DNA of 64,000 nt from an uncultured Clostridia bacterium (lineage in GTDB: Bacteria; Bacillota; Clostridia; Oscillospirales; Ruminococcaceae). Shown here piece by piece: positions 25,761 through 35,020 of the stretch. Made by a program: the position numbers and the translations under genes. The stretch spans positions 98,606 through 162,605 of the forward strand of contig CAMVDP010000001.1 of the NCBI GenBank assembly GCA_947166275.1. The letters run 5' to 3'. Numbering within the stretch: the first letter of the stretch is position 1; the number at the start of each line of letters is the position of its first letter. The notes under the pieces are model-generated. The model was not told the origin of the DNA and did not search any database. It saw only the letters and a program-made list of their open reading frames with translations.

Positions 25761-26731
25761 CACCCCTGCGTGAGAAAAACGAAGTAACTCGTCACGCCCT
25801 CGGGATATATTGCCGGGCTGTACGGGAGTTCTCCGAGCGACCACGTGTTCGCGTTGTCCGCTTCGGTCACGGTGCCGCCGAGCCGCTTCGACAGCTCCAC
25901 GAACGCGCCGAGCCCCAGCGGTGTGTCAACATTGTCGTTGCCGAAGCCGAGTATGGTCTCGATGTCACCCGAGAGCACCGCTTCACGTGTCTCGCCGTCG
26001 TGCATTTCCGCGAGATCGGGAGAAAGGTAATGCGAGAAGTCTATCGAGAACGCGAAGAAGCACTTGCGCTCCTCCGCAAGCTTCGCCATTGCTTCGGCAT
26101 AACGCTGCGGGAGATCCTTACCCGCGCCCGGTGCCACAAGCAGGCAGCACACCTTCGCTTTCGGAAGATAATACCTGATGAACGGTATATGCGACGACGC
26201 GCTGTGGTCATACTGCATCATGCTGTCATCGCAGCGTGCGCCGAGCTCATCACAAAGCAGCTGCGCCGCGCCGGTATCAGCTTCGAGCACACCGAACGGT
26301 GTGCTCCAGTCCACGGTCGATGTCACGAGCACATCATTCCCGGGATAGTGCTGCGGCGCCACAAGCACAACAGTGTCGATCTCTCCGCCGCTCGCAGCCG
26401 CAGCCTTGTACATTCCCGCTATGAAATGCCCCGCTGTCAGGTGGTGCGGAGCCACACCGCAGAGCAGCTTCCCGCCGTCCGTTCCATAGGTGACGGAGCG
26501 GCTGTCGTATGTCGTGAAATTGCGCTCGTTCCAGAATCTGCACTCAAGCATATCCTTCCCGGAACGCGGAGCGCTGTATTCCTCCGTTGTTATGATTATT
26601 TCCGCAGCCGTTGCTGACGATGCAGCCGGCGCAGTCACCTGCGACTGTGCCGCGCACCCGCACAGCGCTGTCACAAACGCTGCCGCGAGTGCCGCCAAAG
26701 CCGCATGTTTACTATGCTTCACTGCCCTCAC
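25760..26731 (-). CDS. Exported MEMO-family lipoprotein (AmmeMemoRadiSam system protein B-like)
   Basis: The 323-residue product belongs to the MEMO family (non-haem metal fold related to class III dioxygenases; biochemical role unsettled). Seen: the metal-ligand style GVAPHHLTAGH near 100, VVLVAPQHYPGND, SHIPFIRYYLP and SIDFSHYLSP. Unusually it opens with a lipoprotein signal peptide (AALAALAAAFVTALCGC), so it should be on the outer face of the membrane, while typical MEMO proteins are cytoplasmic. The other two AmmeMemoRadiSam members (AMMECR1 domain, radical SAM) are absent. Start is GTG at 26731; an in-frame GTG at 26722 is an alternative. The 5' end overlaps the upstream gene by 20 bp. 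Confidence 0.85.
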   Translation of the reverse strand: MRAVKHSKHAALAALAAAFVTALCGCAAQSQVTAPAASSATAAEIIITTEEYSAPRSGKDMLECRFWNERNFTTYDSRSVTYGTDGGKLLCGVAPHHLTAGHFIAGMYKAAAASGGEIDTVVLVAPQHYPGNDVLVTSTVDWSTPFGVLEADTGAAQLLCDELGARCDDSMMQYDHSASSHIPFIRYYLPKAKVCCLLVAPGAGKDLPQRYAEAMAKLAEERKCFFAFSIDFSHYLSPDLAEMHDGETREAVLSGDIETILGFGNDNVDTPLGLGAFVELSKRLGGTVTEADNANTWSLGELPYSPAIYPEGVTSYFVFLTQG

Positions 26732-29700
26732 CGACCTTGATCACTGCTCTTCCGCTCTCGCCCCATGGACCTGTCATGTAGCTGTCATCGGCTACCGCGC
26801 TCTCGACTACGAACTCGCCCTCGGTGCAGACGCGGAACCGGTAGCTCGCGTTTCCATACGCGTCGGCATACAGCCGCACTCTCTGTCCGCTGCGTACTAC
26901 CCAGCCCTTGTCGGTCTCGATGAACCTTCCGCAGGACGGTATGACATCGTAGATCACTGCGTGCGGACTGGTCACGAACGACACCTTCACGGTATCGCCG
27001 ACGCAGGCTTCGGATAAGTTGTTCTTCTGGATACCGCCGGAGCCGGTCGTATATGTCTTGGTTATCGCCACTGTCGGTGCGCTGTCGTGTTCGTTGATGC
27101 GTCCGGTATACGAAACTATGCCGTATATCGAGCCCGATGTTACCTTGATATCGGCGTTCTTCCACTGCTCCTCACCGAAGCTTATATAATAGCCGCGGTG
27201 ACGGTCAAGCGTGACATCCTGCTTCACTCCGTTCAGCATGAACGAGAACGATGCGACTGCGTTGGTCTTGGGAACATAGTTCTGAACGTAGATGACGAGC
27301 TGCAGAGCGCTGCTGTTGCTCTCTCTTGAATTTGGTATGATATCCGGGTCGTAGATGAAATCCTCGTAGTTGTACACGTACCGCGCAAGATAATCCGCCT
27401 CGGGAAGCTTCAGAAGTGACGCAGTTACGAGCGCATATCTCGTAGCTGCCGCCCTGTCAGTTCCGGTGGGGATATATGCAGTTATCTTTTCAGGGTCACT
27501 GTCGTTTACCATTACTCTCGGTACTGCCGCATTGTAAACGTCGTAAGCGGTCGTGTAATCTCCGCAGAGCGCAAGCGCGTCCGCAATGAACAGCTTGTCA
27601 TACAGGTTGAGCGTGTTTATCTTTGCGGGGCTCGCGTACTCGCGGAGCTCATTCAGTATCGGCTCACCGATCGCAGCGAGTCCCATGTAAGCACACGCCA
27701 CATAACGCTCTTCAGACATGCTGTTTCTCAATGCTTCCGCGACGAGCGTCTTATTCACTGCGTCAGGGAACGCCGCGCATATCAGCGCTGTGAGCTCGGG
27801 GTCGCCCTGTGCCGCGGGAAGTATTCTCGCAAGGCCATTCTCGGTGTACTGGAGATATGCTCTGTTGAAGTTCTCCGCATCGTACCAGCCGAACTCCACG
27901 CCCGACCAGCTTGCAGCCATTGCGGTATCGAGCCTGCGGCCGCCGTGCCAAGCAAGCTGACGAAGTATATCCGTGCAGAACATGTATTCCTTGTTGAACA
28001 GAGTGAAGTCCGCCGGCCATTTGGTGGGATCTATCTCAATGCCGTCCTCAAGCAGGAACGTCTTTGTTATGTTCGATTCGAGCTGAGTCTCCGCAACGGT
28101 GAGAGGCATCTCCACTGCATCGGACTTGCCGTCCTTCGATGCCTTGAACAGTACTGTGTAGTCACCCTTCGGAAGCTTACCGAAATTCGCGGTCTTGCCG
28201 GGATTGATGGTAAGTGTCTTGTCAACGCCCTCGCCCGTTATCGTAACGGTCATTGTATCACTGTCGTCTATTCCGTGGCATTTCGCGGAAACTGCGATAT
28301 CGTCGCCCTCGGTAAATGTATCGAGCATCACGGGCGTGATGAACACGGGTCTGGACGCTACTATCGGAGCCTTGGTATTGCCTGCGAACAGCCGTCCGTT
28401 CTCCTCCTCGGAGAACGACATCACGGTAGCTCGCCATGTAGTGAGGTTGTCGGGAAGCGTGAACTCAAACTCCGCCACGCCGTTACTGTCGGTCTTTGCG
28501 GTGCCGAAGAACGCGGTGTCACGGAAGTCCTTTCTGGGCTCCGGATCTGCTCCTCCGCCGCCCTTCTCGCCCATGCTGTCGGTGCTTAATACGTGCTGGA
28601 TATAGCTGTAATACATTCTCGGCTGACGGTATCTGATGTACGCGTACAGCGATTGCAGCATGTCGATGTTCTGCGGGAACAGCTCGAACACAGCCTCGTC
28701 CACAACGCTGACCGTCACTGTCGAGTCGTATATCGGAGCGCCGTTCATGTCACGCGCAACTACTTTGAGCTTCACGGTGTCGCCCGCGTCGTAGCTGTCA
28801 CGGTCAGTCTCAACGGTGAGCTGAATGCCGCGCTCCTCGGGGTCGAAGTATAAATTGCCGCCGTATATCGGGAATACGTGCCGCCCGTCAAAGTACGCGC
28901 CGCAGTAATTCGCGTCGGGTATGCAGGAAAGCTCCGGAGAATAGCTGAACTCCGAGCCCTCGAATACATCGGTGCTTACGAAGCCAAGCTGATTGACCGC
29001 GAACAGTATCCTACCGTTATTCTTCACGCCGTCGTCCATGGTGCAGGAAAGGTCGAAGCGGATCGTATCTCCCTCGCGGAACTTCGCGTTCGGTGTTCTG
29101 CTGTTGCTGCCCATGCCGTCATAGTTGTAGTAATAATAATCTCCGCTGCGGTACTCGTGCTCCTTGTCGGGGTAGAGGTAATAGCTGTACCAGCCGCTCT
29201 TCATATAAGGGCTGTACAGATCATCGCCGCCGTTGTAGAAATAGAAATACTGGTTTACAGGTCTGCCCTTGCTGTCCTTGTAATTGATATCGACGCTGTA
29301 GCTGCCCTTTTCGGAGCCGAAGCCGCTGTTAGTGAGCGTTCCCTTGCCGTTCGCAGTATTGACTGTGAAGGTACCTATCTTATCCTCGTGATATACATAC
29401 TCGTATGTGTCGACATTGCGCTTTTCGAGGTAGTCATAGTAGGTACCGCTCTTGACCGCTTCGCTCCAGTTATGCGTTACCGTGACCTTTATCTCCGTAT
29501 CCGACGGAGCGCCTTTGAGCAGGTCGTAATCCCGCGCATAGTAGCTCCATGAATCGCTCTCGGTATTCGCGAGGAACTCCTCGATGCGGCTGAAATCCAT
29601 ATCCCACGTGTTGAACGATATGGTATGGGTCTTCTCGTCGTAGCCCGTTTCGAGCATGACGTTGCGGTAGAACGCTGGTATGGTCCCGTCAACGCTGGAA

Positions 29701-31970
29701 TATTCGTTTTCCACGCCGGTGAGAGTATACTTCACGTACATGTTCGACAGCCGCCACGAGTCGCTGTCATTGCTGCCGCGCCATACGTCAGCCTTCGTGC
29801 CTGCGGTGACTGTCGCCTCTGCTGTGCCGCTGCCGTCGGTGACAAGCACGGAAGGCTCACTCTTACCGCCGGTCTCATAAGTGAATTTCAGCCCGTCCGC
29901 GGGAGTTCCCTCAAAGAAGTTCGCGTCAACCTTCGCGGTGATCGGATCATCCTGCGGCAGTATCGCGTACTCGGGCAGCGTGAGGTCAAGCGTATAAGTA
30001 GGCTTCACGTAGTCCCTGACGGCTATCTGCTTCGAGGTTATCACGTTGTTATCGCCGTCAACGAGACTTATGTTCATCCAGTAAGTCTCCTGACGATCCC
30101 TGTAAGTGAAGCTGCCGCTGAACGAGCCGTCCGGATTCAGCTTCGCAGGCTGCTTATAGCCGGAAGTCTCGCTGCCGCCGAACACAAGGTATGTCTCCCC
30201 GGGCAGCACCGCGCCGTCACGTTTAGGCAGCACAAGCCCCCATACGTTCACGGTGTCGGAGCTTAAATATGCTTCACGATCGGTATAGATGAAATTGTAG
30301 AACTTCTCGGCATAGTCGTAGCTTTTTGAGTACCTGTAATCGTACGAATAATCGTTGTAGTCGTCATAATAGTAATCATAGTACCCGCTCATACCGGACT
30401 GTGTGCCGTAAACGCTTATTACGTCCACGAACCTGTGACTGCCGTATGTCACCTCAAGCACAGCTTTGCCGCCCGCGGAAGCCTCCACCCTTGCAATGCC
30501 GTCAGCGCCCACTGTGCCGGTGACGGTCTTACCGTCCACGGTAAGCGAGACCTTCGCACCAACTGCGGGTCTGCCGGTGTTCGTGTCGTTCACGAAGAAC
30601 ACGTTGTTCTCGCCGAGCGACAGAGCAAACACGGAGACCGGGTCTATCTGGATGAAATACTGCGCCGTCATATCGTGAGCGGTGATATTCGCGATATAGT
30701 ATCCCTCTTCGAGGTCGTCAGGCAGGATTATATTGTACGGCTTCCAGCTCACTCTCGCTTCATGCGGAGGCTCTTTTGAGCGGAACACTTCCTTCAGCCC
30801 GCTCGTATCGAATGTTTCGCCGCCGCCCCAGCCTTCGTTTACGTCCGCCGCAAGAGCTTCACGGTACGTGTCCGCGCTGTCGAAGCGGTACAGCACTGTC
30901 TCGAAATCAAGGTTATTTTTCAGGGATTCGGACATCTGCACCTCGATGACGCAGGGGTCGCCGCCGATGAAGGTCTCGGAGCTGCCGTTGTAGGTGTAGA
31001 AATAATCGTCATGCAGGTCGCGCGAGGTCTTGAACGAGAACGTGAAGTCCTCCGCAAGCTCACCGCACTCCGCGGATTTCAGTCCCTTCTTCAGGGTCAC
31101 GGTGTACTTCGTGTTGACGCTCATCTTCTCCTTCGGGATAAAGTACAGCGTGTTGCGGTATGTCGCGTAATTGTTCTTCTTTCCGCCTGTGGTGTCAAAA
31201 CGGCCTTCGAGCTTCGGAGTGATCTCGAAATACTTATCCACATCCGTAGTGTCCACCGGCATTGAAAAGTCGATCTCGATGCCGCTGTCAATTCCTGCGC
31301 TGTCTATGCCGTCACCCGGGTACGTGGAGAGGACGCGGAAGCTTTCCTCGGTCTGGAAAGCCCAGCTGTCGTACACTTCGCCGTCCTCGTCCGCCACGGC
31401 AAGCTTCACGACGCTTCCGTCAGCGAACGGTGCCGAAGTGTTCAGCAGGAACGAGCCGTCAGCCTCACGCTTCACGACAAATTCATTCTTCGGTGTGACC
31501 ACAAGACGGCTTTTGAGCTCGTCCTCGGATATCTCTGCGCCTGCGGCAAGCGTGAGTTTAAAGCTCGTATTCGCTGCGACACGCTTTTCCTTCATGTCGA
31601 CAGCCTCGATCTTATCCACAATGCCGTTTGACAGACGAGTACGCATCAGCGGCTTGACTTCGTCTCCGACTGGGACATCGGTATCACCAGACATAGCGGT
31701 GGTCTCCGCAGGTCCGGGCTCCGTCGTCTGCGTACCATCGGTAGTCACGACCGCGGGCGGCTGTTCCACGGGTATACCGTTATTGCCGTTGTACAGCAGC
31801 ACTCCCGTAGTTACTCCCGTTATCGCAGCAGCCGCAGCGGTAAAGCCTGCCACGAACCTCAAAGCCCGCTTCTTCTTGCCGGGCTTGCCCTCGTGAGCAT
31901 CGCGGGCTTCCTCGATGAGCTTGTCTTCTATGTTTTCTATCGCGTCTGATAATTTATCTTTCTTTGTCAT
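26712..31970 (-). CDS. Giant membrane-anchored alpha-2-macroglobulin-like protein
   Basis: 1752 residues. A charged N-terminal tail (1-37) precedes one membrane helix (ALRFVAGFTAAAAAITGVTTGVLL), so the rest is outside the cell. Then a Pro/Thr linker, Ig-like domains (about 100-330), macroglobulin MG domains (to about 1150) with a Tyr/Asp-rich insert (YYDYYYDDYNDYSYDYRY near 530), and the A2M core at LPDNLTTWRATVMSFSEEENG with PVFITPVMLD. In the alpha-helical thioester domain the expected CxEQ is missing, so it probably cannot trap proteases covalently. Its start overlaps the ECF sigma gene by ATGA, which suggests the cytoplasmic tail acts as, or replaced, an anti-sigma factor (inference). Likely a surface defence or envelope-stress protein. 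Confidence 0.85.
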   Translation of the reverse strand: MTKKDKLSDAIENIEDKLIEEARDAHEGKPGKKKRALRFVAGFTAAAAAITGVTTGVLLYNGNNGIPVEQPPAVVTTDGTQTTEPGPAETTAMSGDTDVPVGDEVKPLMRTRLSNGIVDKIEAVDMKEKRVAANTSFKLTLAAGAEISEDELKSRLVVTPKNEFVVKREADGSFLLNTSAPFADGSVVKLAVADEDGEVYDSWAFQTEESFRVLSTYPGDGIDSAGIDSGIEIDFSMPVDTTDVDKYFEITPKLEGRFDTTGGKKNNYATYRNTLYFIPKEKMSVNTKYTVTLKKGLKSAECGELAEDFTFSFKTSRDLHDDYFYTYNGSSETFIGGDPCVIEVQMSESLKNNLDFETVLYRFDSADTYREALAADVNEGWGGGETFDTSGLKEVFRSKEPPHEARVSWKPYNIILPDDLEEGYYIANITAHDMTAQYFIQIDPVSVFALSLGENNVFFVNDTNTGRPAVGAKVSLTVDGKTVTGTVGADGIARVEASAGGKAVLEVTYGSHRFVDVISVYGTQSGMSGYYDYYYDDYNDYSYDYRYSKSYDYAEKFYNFIYTDREAYLSSDTVNVWGLVLPKRDGAVLPGETYLVFGGSETSGYKQPAKLNPDGSFSGSFTYRDRQETYWMNISLVDGDNNVITSKQIAVRDYVKPTYTLDLTLPEYAILPQDDPITAKVDANFFEGTPADGLKFTYETGGKSEPSVLVTDGSGTAEATVTAGTKADVWRGSNDSDSWRLSNMYVKYTLTGVENEYSSVDGTIPAFYRNVMLETGYDEKTHTISFNTWDMDFSRIEEFLANTESDSWSYYARDYDLLKGAPSDTEIKVTVTHNWSEAVKSGTYYDYLEKRNVDTYEYVYHEDKIGTFTVNTANGKGTLTNSGFGSEKGSYSVDINYKDSKGRPVNQYFYFYNGGDDLYSPYMKSGWYSYYLYPDKEHEYRSGDYYYYNYDGMGSNSRTPNAKFREGDTIRFDLSCTMDDGVKNNGRILFAVNQLGFVSTDVFEGSEFSYSPELSCIPDANYCGAYFDGRHVFPIYGGNLYFDPEERGIQLTVETDRDSYDAGDTVKLKVVARDMNGAPIYDSTVTVSVVDEAVFELFPQNIDMLQSLYAYIRYRQPRMYYSYIQHVLSTDSMGEKGGGGADPEPRKDFRDTAFFGTAKTDSNGVAEFEFTLPDNLTTWRATVMSFSEEENGRLFAGNTKAPIVASRPVFITPVMLDTFTEGDDIAVSAKCHGIDDSDTMTVTITGEGVDKTLTINPGKTANFGKLPKGDYTVLFKASKDGKSDAVEMPLTVAETQLESNITKTFLLEDGIEIDPTKWPADFTLFNKEYMFCTDILRQLAWHGGRRLDTAMAASWSGVEFGWYDAENFNRAYLQYTENGLARILPAAQGDPELTALICAAFPDAVNKTLVAEALRNSMSEERYVACAYMGLAAIGEPILNELREYASPAKINTLNLYDKLFIADALALCGDYTTAYDVYNAAVPRVMVNDSDPEKITAYIPTGTDRAAATRYALVTASLLKLPEADYLARYVYNYEDFIYDPDIIPNSRESNSSALQLVIYVQNYVPKTNAVASFSFMLNGVKQDVTLDRHRGYYISFGEEQWKNADIKVTSGSIYGIVSYTGRINEHDSAPTVAITKTYTTGSGGIQKNNLSEACVGDTVKVSFVTSPHAVIYDVIPSCGRFIETDKGWVVRSGQRVRLYADAYGNASYRFRVCTEGEFVVESAVADDSYMTGPWGESGRAVIKVGEGSEA

Positions 31971-32527
31971 ACGTCGACACCTTCCTTTAAAAGAAATTCG
32001 CGCAGCCCCTCACGTGCGCGGTACAATGCGCTTTTCACTTTTGCTTCGCTCGCACCGAAATTTTTGCTGATATCACTTATCGAGTCGGAGAAGAAATACC
32101 GGCAGACAAACATTCTGCGGGTATCGGCAGACAACGTCAGCAGGAACCTGTTCACGCTCTTCGTGACCTCGGAGGAAAGCGCTGTGCCTTCCACGCTGTC
32201 ACCGCCTGCAACGCACTCACCGAGCTCGTCAAGCGACAGCTTGTACTGCGTACCTCCACGCTTTTCCGCGGACAGGCTCCGGAACCTGCTCACGCTTATA
32301 TTGCGTGCGATACGCGCTATGTACGCAAAGAATACGGGCGGGTTTGCCGGTGGGATTGACGACCATGTTCTCATATATGTATCGTTCACGCATTCTTCGC
32401 TGTCTTCTTTGCTGCCGAGTATCCCGAACGATATGCTCCGCAGCGATCTGCCGTATTTTATATCTGTCTCTCGTATGGCATTCTCGCTTCGGGTCATGTA
32501 CAGCTCGATTATTTTCTCGTCTTCCAT
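31967..32527 (-). CDS. ECF RNA polymerase sigma factor
   Basis: 186-residue extracytoplasmic-function sigma factor. Region 2 is visible as SISFGILGSKEDSEECVNDTYMRTWSSIP and FFAYIARIARNISVSRFR; region 4 as DTRRMFVCRYFFSDSISDISKNFGASEAKVKSALYRARE, a helix-turn-helix. Ribosome site TAGGAGGGG. Immediately followed, with a 4-base overlap, by the alpha-2-macroglobulin-like membrane gene in the place where an anti-sigma gene usually stands. Confidence 0.93.
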   Translation of the reverse strand: MEDEKIIELYMTRSENAIRETDIKYGRSLRSISFGILGSKEDSEECVNDTYMRTWSSIPPANPPVFFAYIARIARNISVSRFRSLSAEKRGGTQYKLSLDELGECVAGGDSVEGTALSSEVTKSVNRFLLTLSADTRRMFVCRYFFSDSISDISKNFGASEAKVKSALYRAREGLREFLLKEGVDV

Positions 32528-32580
32528 GCGATCCCCTCCTATAATAAAAAACGCAAAAAGGGTGTATAATGTTTCATGTT

Positions 32581-32598
32581 TTTGAAAAAATTTTCAAA
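32581..32598. promoter_or_regulatory. AT-rich inverted repeat upstream of the ECF sigma gene
   Basis: TTTGAAAA-AA-TTTTCAAA is a perfect palindrome 54 bases before the sigma-factor ATG. It could be an operator; a clear promoter could not be assigned here (a weak TTATAC/TATACA box lies at about 32562-32568 on the minus strand). Confidence 0.35.
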
Positions 32599-32649
32599 TT
32601 TGTAGGAAATGTAGAATATCAACACCGATATTCGGCAATATAAACGAGA

Positions 32650-32674
32650 CAGTCAGCGTTAGCGGAGCTGACTG
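32650..32674. other. Stem-loop in the gap between sigma factor and tex
   Basis: CAGTCAGC and GCTGACTG form a perfect 8-bp stem with a 9-nt loop; no T-tract. Role unknown. The 290-bp divergent gap otherwise holds only the two promoter regions. Confidence 0.35.
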
Positions 32675-32758
32675 CCGCTTCTGTTATTATAGCACAGCTG
32701 GACCGGCATTTCAAGCAAGTCGTTCAGAATATTCTGCCCGATATTTGCGGCGGAGCAC

Positions 32759-32787
32759 TTGATTTGACGACCGGAATGTGGTATAAT
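32759..32787 (+). promoter_or_regulatory. Promoter of tex
   Basis: TTGATT (32759-32764), 17-base spacer, TATAAT (32782-32787), 34 bases before the tex ATG. Confidence 0.75.
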
Positions 32788-32821
32788 ATATAAGTATTTT
32801 TTCGAAACAGGAGACAGATAA

Positions 32822-34984
32822 ATGGATCTAATAAAAATAATATCGGAAGAACTGAAAATAAAGCCTACCCAGACCGACGCGGCTGTGAAGCTTCTCGATG
32901 AAGGCAACACCATACCGTTCATCGCCCGCTACCGCAAGGAAGTCACCGGCTCGCTCGATGACCAGCAGCTCCGCGAGCTCTCCGACAGGCTCACCTACCT
33001 GCGCAATCTCGAAAAGCGCAAAGAGGAGGTGCGTGCGGCTATCGAAGCTCTCGGAAAGCTCACCGATGAGATCATGAACGACCTGTCGGAAGCATCGACG
33101 CTCGCGGCAGTCGAGGATATCTACCGTCCGTACAAGCCGAAGAAAAAGACCCGTGCCGGTATCGCGAAGGAAAAAGGGCTCGACCCTCTCGCAGAGTTCA
33201 TCTTCGCGCAGGGCAAGGGTGACCCGTACGCCGAGGCTGAAAAGTACATATCTGAGGAGAAGGGCGTAGCGACTGCCGAAGACGCGGTAGCAGGCGCGCT
33301 TGACATCATCGCGGAGAGCATATCCGACGACCCCGAGACTCGCCGTATACTCGGCGGGCTGTATGACCGCACGGCGCTCATCGTGTCAGCCAAAGCAAAA
33401 GAAGACATCGAGGACAGCGTATACGAAAACTACTACGACTACCGTGAGCCGGTGCAGAAGATACCCACCCACCGCGTGCTTGCCATAGACCGCGGCGAGC
33501 GTGACGGCGTACTGAAAGTATCCGTTGAGGTCGATGCCGACAATATGCTCGCCACGATACGCAGCCGCGTCGTGACCGCGAACAGCAAGAATGCCGAGCT
33601 CGTCGAAAACGCTGCGGAAGACGCATACAAGCGCCTTATCCACCCGTCGATAGAGCGCAGGGTACGCAATGACCTGACAGAGAAAGCCTGCACTGCGGCA
33701 ATAAAGGTGTTCGGCGGTAATCTCCGCCAGCTTCTTATGCAACCGCCCGTCAAAGGCATGGTGACGATGGGGCTCGACCCCGCGTACAGAACGGGCTGCA
33801 AGATATCGGTAGTGGACGCGGCAGGCAAGGTGCTCGACAAAACTGTAGTGTACCCCACTCCGCCGCACAACAAGACCGAGGAGGCAAAGCGCAAGCTCAC
33901 CGCGCTTATAAAAAAGTACGGCGTGACTGCCATTTCGATTGGCAACGGCACTGCCAGCCACGAAAGCGAGGTATTCGTCGCGGAGCTCATACATGACCTC
34001 GACACTCCCGTGAGCTACATGGTGGTTTCCGAAGCGGGCGCTTCGGTTTACTCGGCAAGCAAGCTCGCGCAGGAGGAATTCCCCGATTTCGACGTTACCG
34101 AGCGCAGCGCTGTATCAATTGCACGACGTCTGCAGGACCCGCTCGCCGAGCTCGTCAAGATCGACCCGAAGGCTATCGGCGTAGGTCAGTACCAGCATGA
34201 TATGCCTCCCGCAAAGCTTTCCGAAGCGCTCGGCGGCGTGGTAGAAAGCTGCGTGAACACTGTCGGTGTGGATGTGAATACCGCGTCTGCGGCGCTGCTG
34301 TCGTATGTGGCTGGCATCAATCCCGGCATCGCCAAGAACATAATATCCTACCGCGAAGAAAACGGCGGTTTCAGAGAACGCAAGGAGCTTCTCAAAGTGA
34401 GCAAGCTCGGCAAAAAGACCTTCGAGCAGTGCGCGGGATTTCTGCGCGTACCAGGCGGCAGCGAGCCGCTGGACAATACCGCCGTTCACCCCGAAAGCTA
34501 CGAAGCAGCGAGAAAGCTTCTCGGTCTGTGCGGACTTACCGAGGACGACCTCTCGCAGAAGGACACTGCAGAGCGCATAAAGGATAAGCTCCGCGAGCTC
34601 GGCAGGAGCAAAGCCGCCGAGCAGCTCGGCATCGGCGTGTCAACGCTCGCCGATATGGAGACCGAGCTCACCAAGCCTGGGCGCGACCCGCGTGATGAGC
34701 TTCCCAAGCCTATGCTGCGCACCGATGTGGTGGACATAAACAGCCTGAAAGAAGGCATGGAGCTCAAGGGCACCGTACGCAATGTGACCGACTTCGGCGC
34801 TTTCGTGGATATCGGAGTACATCAGGACGGGCTCGTCCACATCTCGCAGATGAGCGACAAATACGTGAGCGACCCGCTGTCCGTCGTTAAGGTCGGTGAC
34901 ATCGTGAACGTAAGGATAATCGGACTTGACATCAAGAAAAAACGCATCTCCCTCTCAATGAAGGGACTCGGAAAAGCAAAATAA
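32822..34984 (+). CDS. tex: Tex-family RNA-binding transcription accessory protein
   Basis: Nucleic-acid-binding protein with the full Tex architecture in 720 residues: N-terminal helical part (GNTIPFIARYRKEVTGSLDDQQL), YqgF/RNase H-like domain (MGLDPAYRTGCKISVVD near 322, SIGNGTASHESE), helix-hairpin-helix pair (VNTASAALLSYVAGINPGIAKNII), and a C-terminal S1 domain (KGTVRNVTDFGAFVDIGVHQDGLVHISQM). Ribosome site ACAGGAGA. Monocistronic, with its own promoter and a following hairpin. Confidence 0.95.
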   Translation: MDLIKIISEELKIKPTQTDAAVKLLDEGNTIPFIARYRKEVTGSLDDQQLRELSDRLTYLRNLEKRKEEVRAAIEALGKLTDEIMNDLSEASTLAAVEDIYRPYKPKKKTRAGIAKEKGLDPLAEFIFAQGKGDPYAEAEKYISEEKGVATAEDAVAGALDIIAESISDDPETRRILGGLYDRTALIVSAKAKEDIEDSVYENYYDYREPVQKIPTHRVLAIDRGERDGVLKVSVEVDADNMLATIRSRVVTANSKNAELVENAAEDAYKRLIHPSIERRVRNDLTEKACTAAIKVFGGNLRQLLMQPPVKGMVTMGLDPAYRTGCKISVVDAAGKVLDKTVVYPTPPHNKTEEAKRKLTALIKKYGVTAISIGNGTASHESEVFVAELIHDLDTPVSYMVVSEAGASVYSASKLAQEEFPDFDVTERSAVSIARRLQDPLAELVKIDPKAIGVGQYQHDMPPAKLSEALGGVVESCVNTVGVDVNTASAALLSYVAGINPGIAKNIISYREENGGFRERKELLKVSKLGKKTFEQCAGFLRVPGGSEPLDNTAVHPESYEAARKLLGLCGLTEDDLSQKDTAERIKDKLRELGRSKAAEQLGIGVSTLADMETELTKPGRDPRDELPKPMLRTDVVDINSLKEGMELKGTVRNVTDFGAFVDIGVHQDGLVHISQMSDKYVSDPLSVVKVGDIVNVRIIGLDIKKKRISLSMKGLGKAK

Positions 34985-34987
34985 CAA

Positions 34988-35019
34988 GACCCCGGAGGTA
35001 ACCTGCCCCCGGGGTCATT
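34988..35019. terminator. Terminator between tex and the convergent RelA-like gene
   Basis: GACCCCGG/CCGGGGTC 8-bp GC stem followed by ATTT on the plus strand and TTGTTATTTT on the minus strand; it begins 3 bases after the tex stop. Confidence 0.7.
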
Positions 35020-35020
35020 T

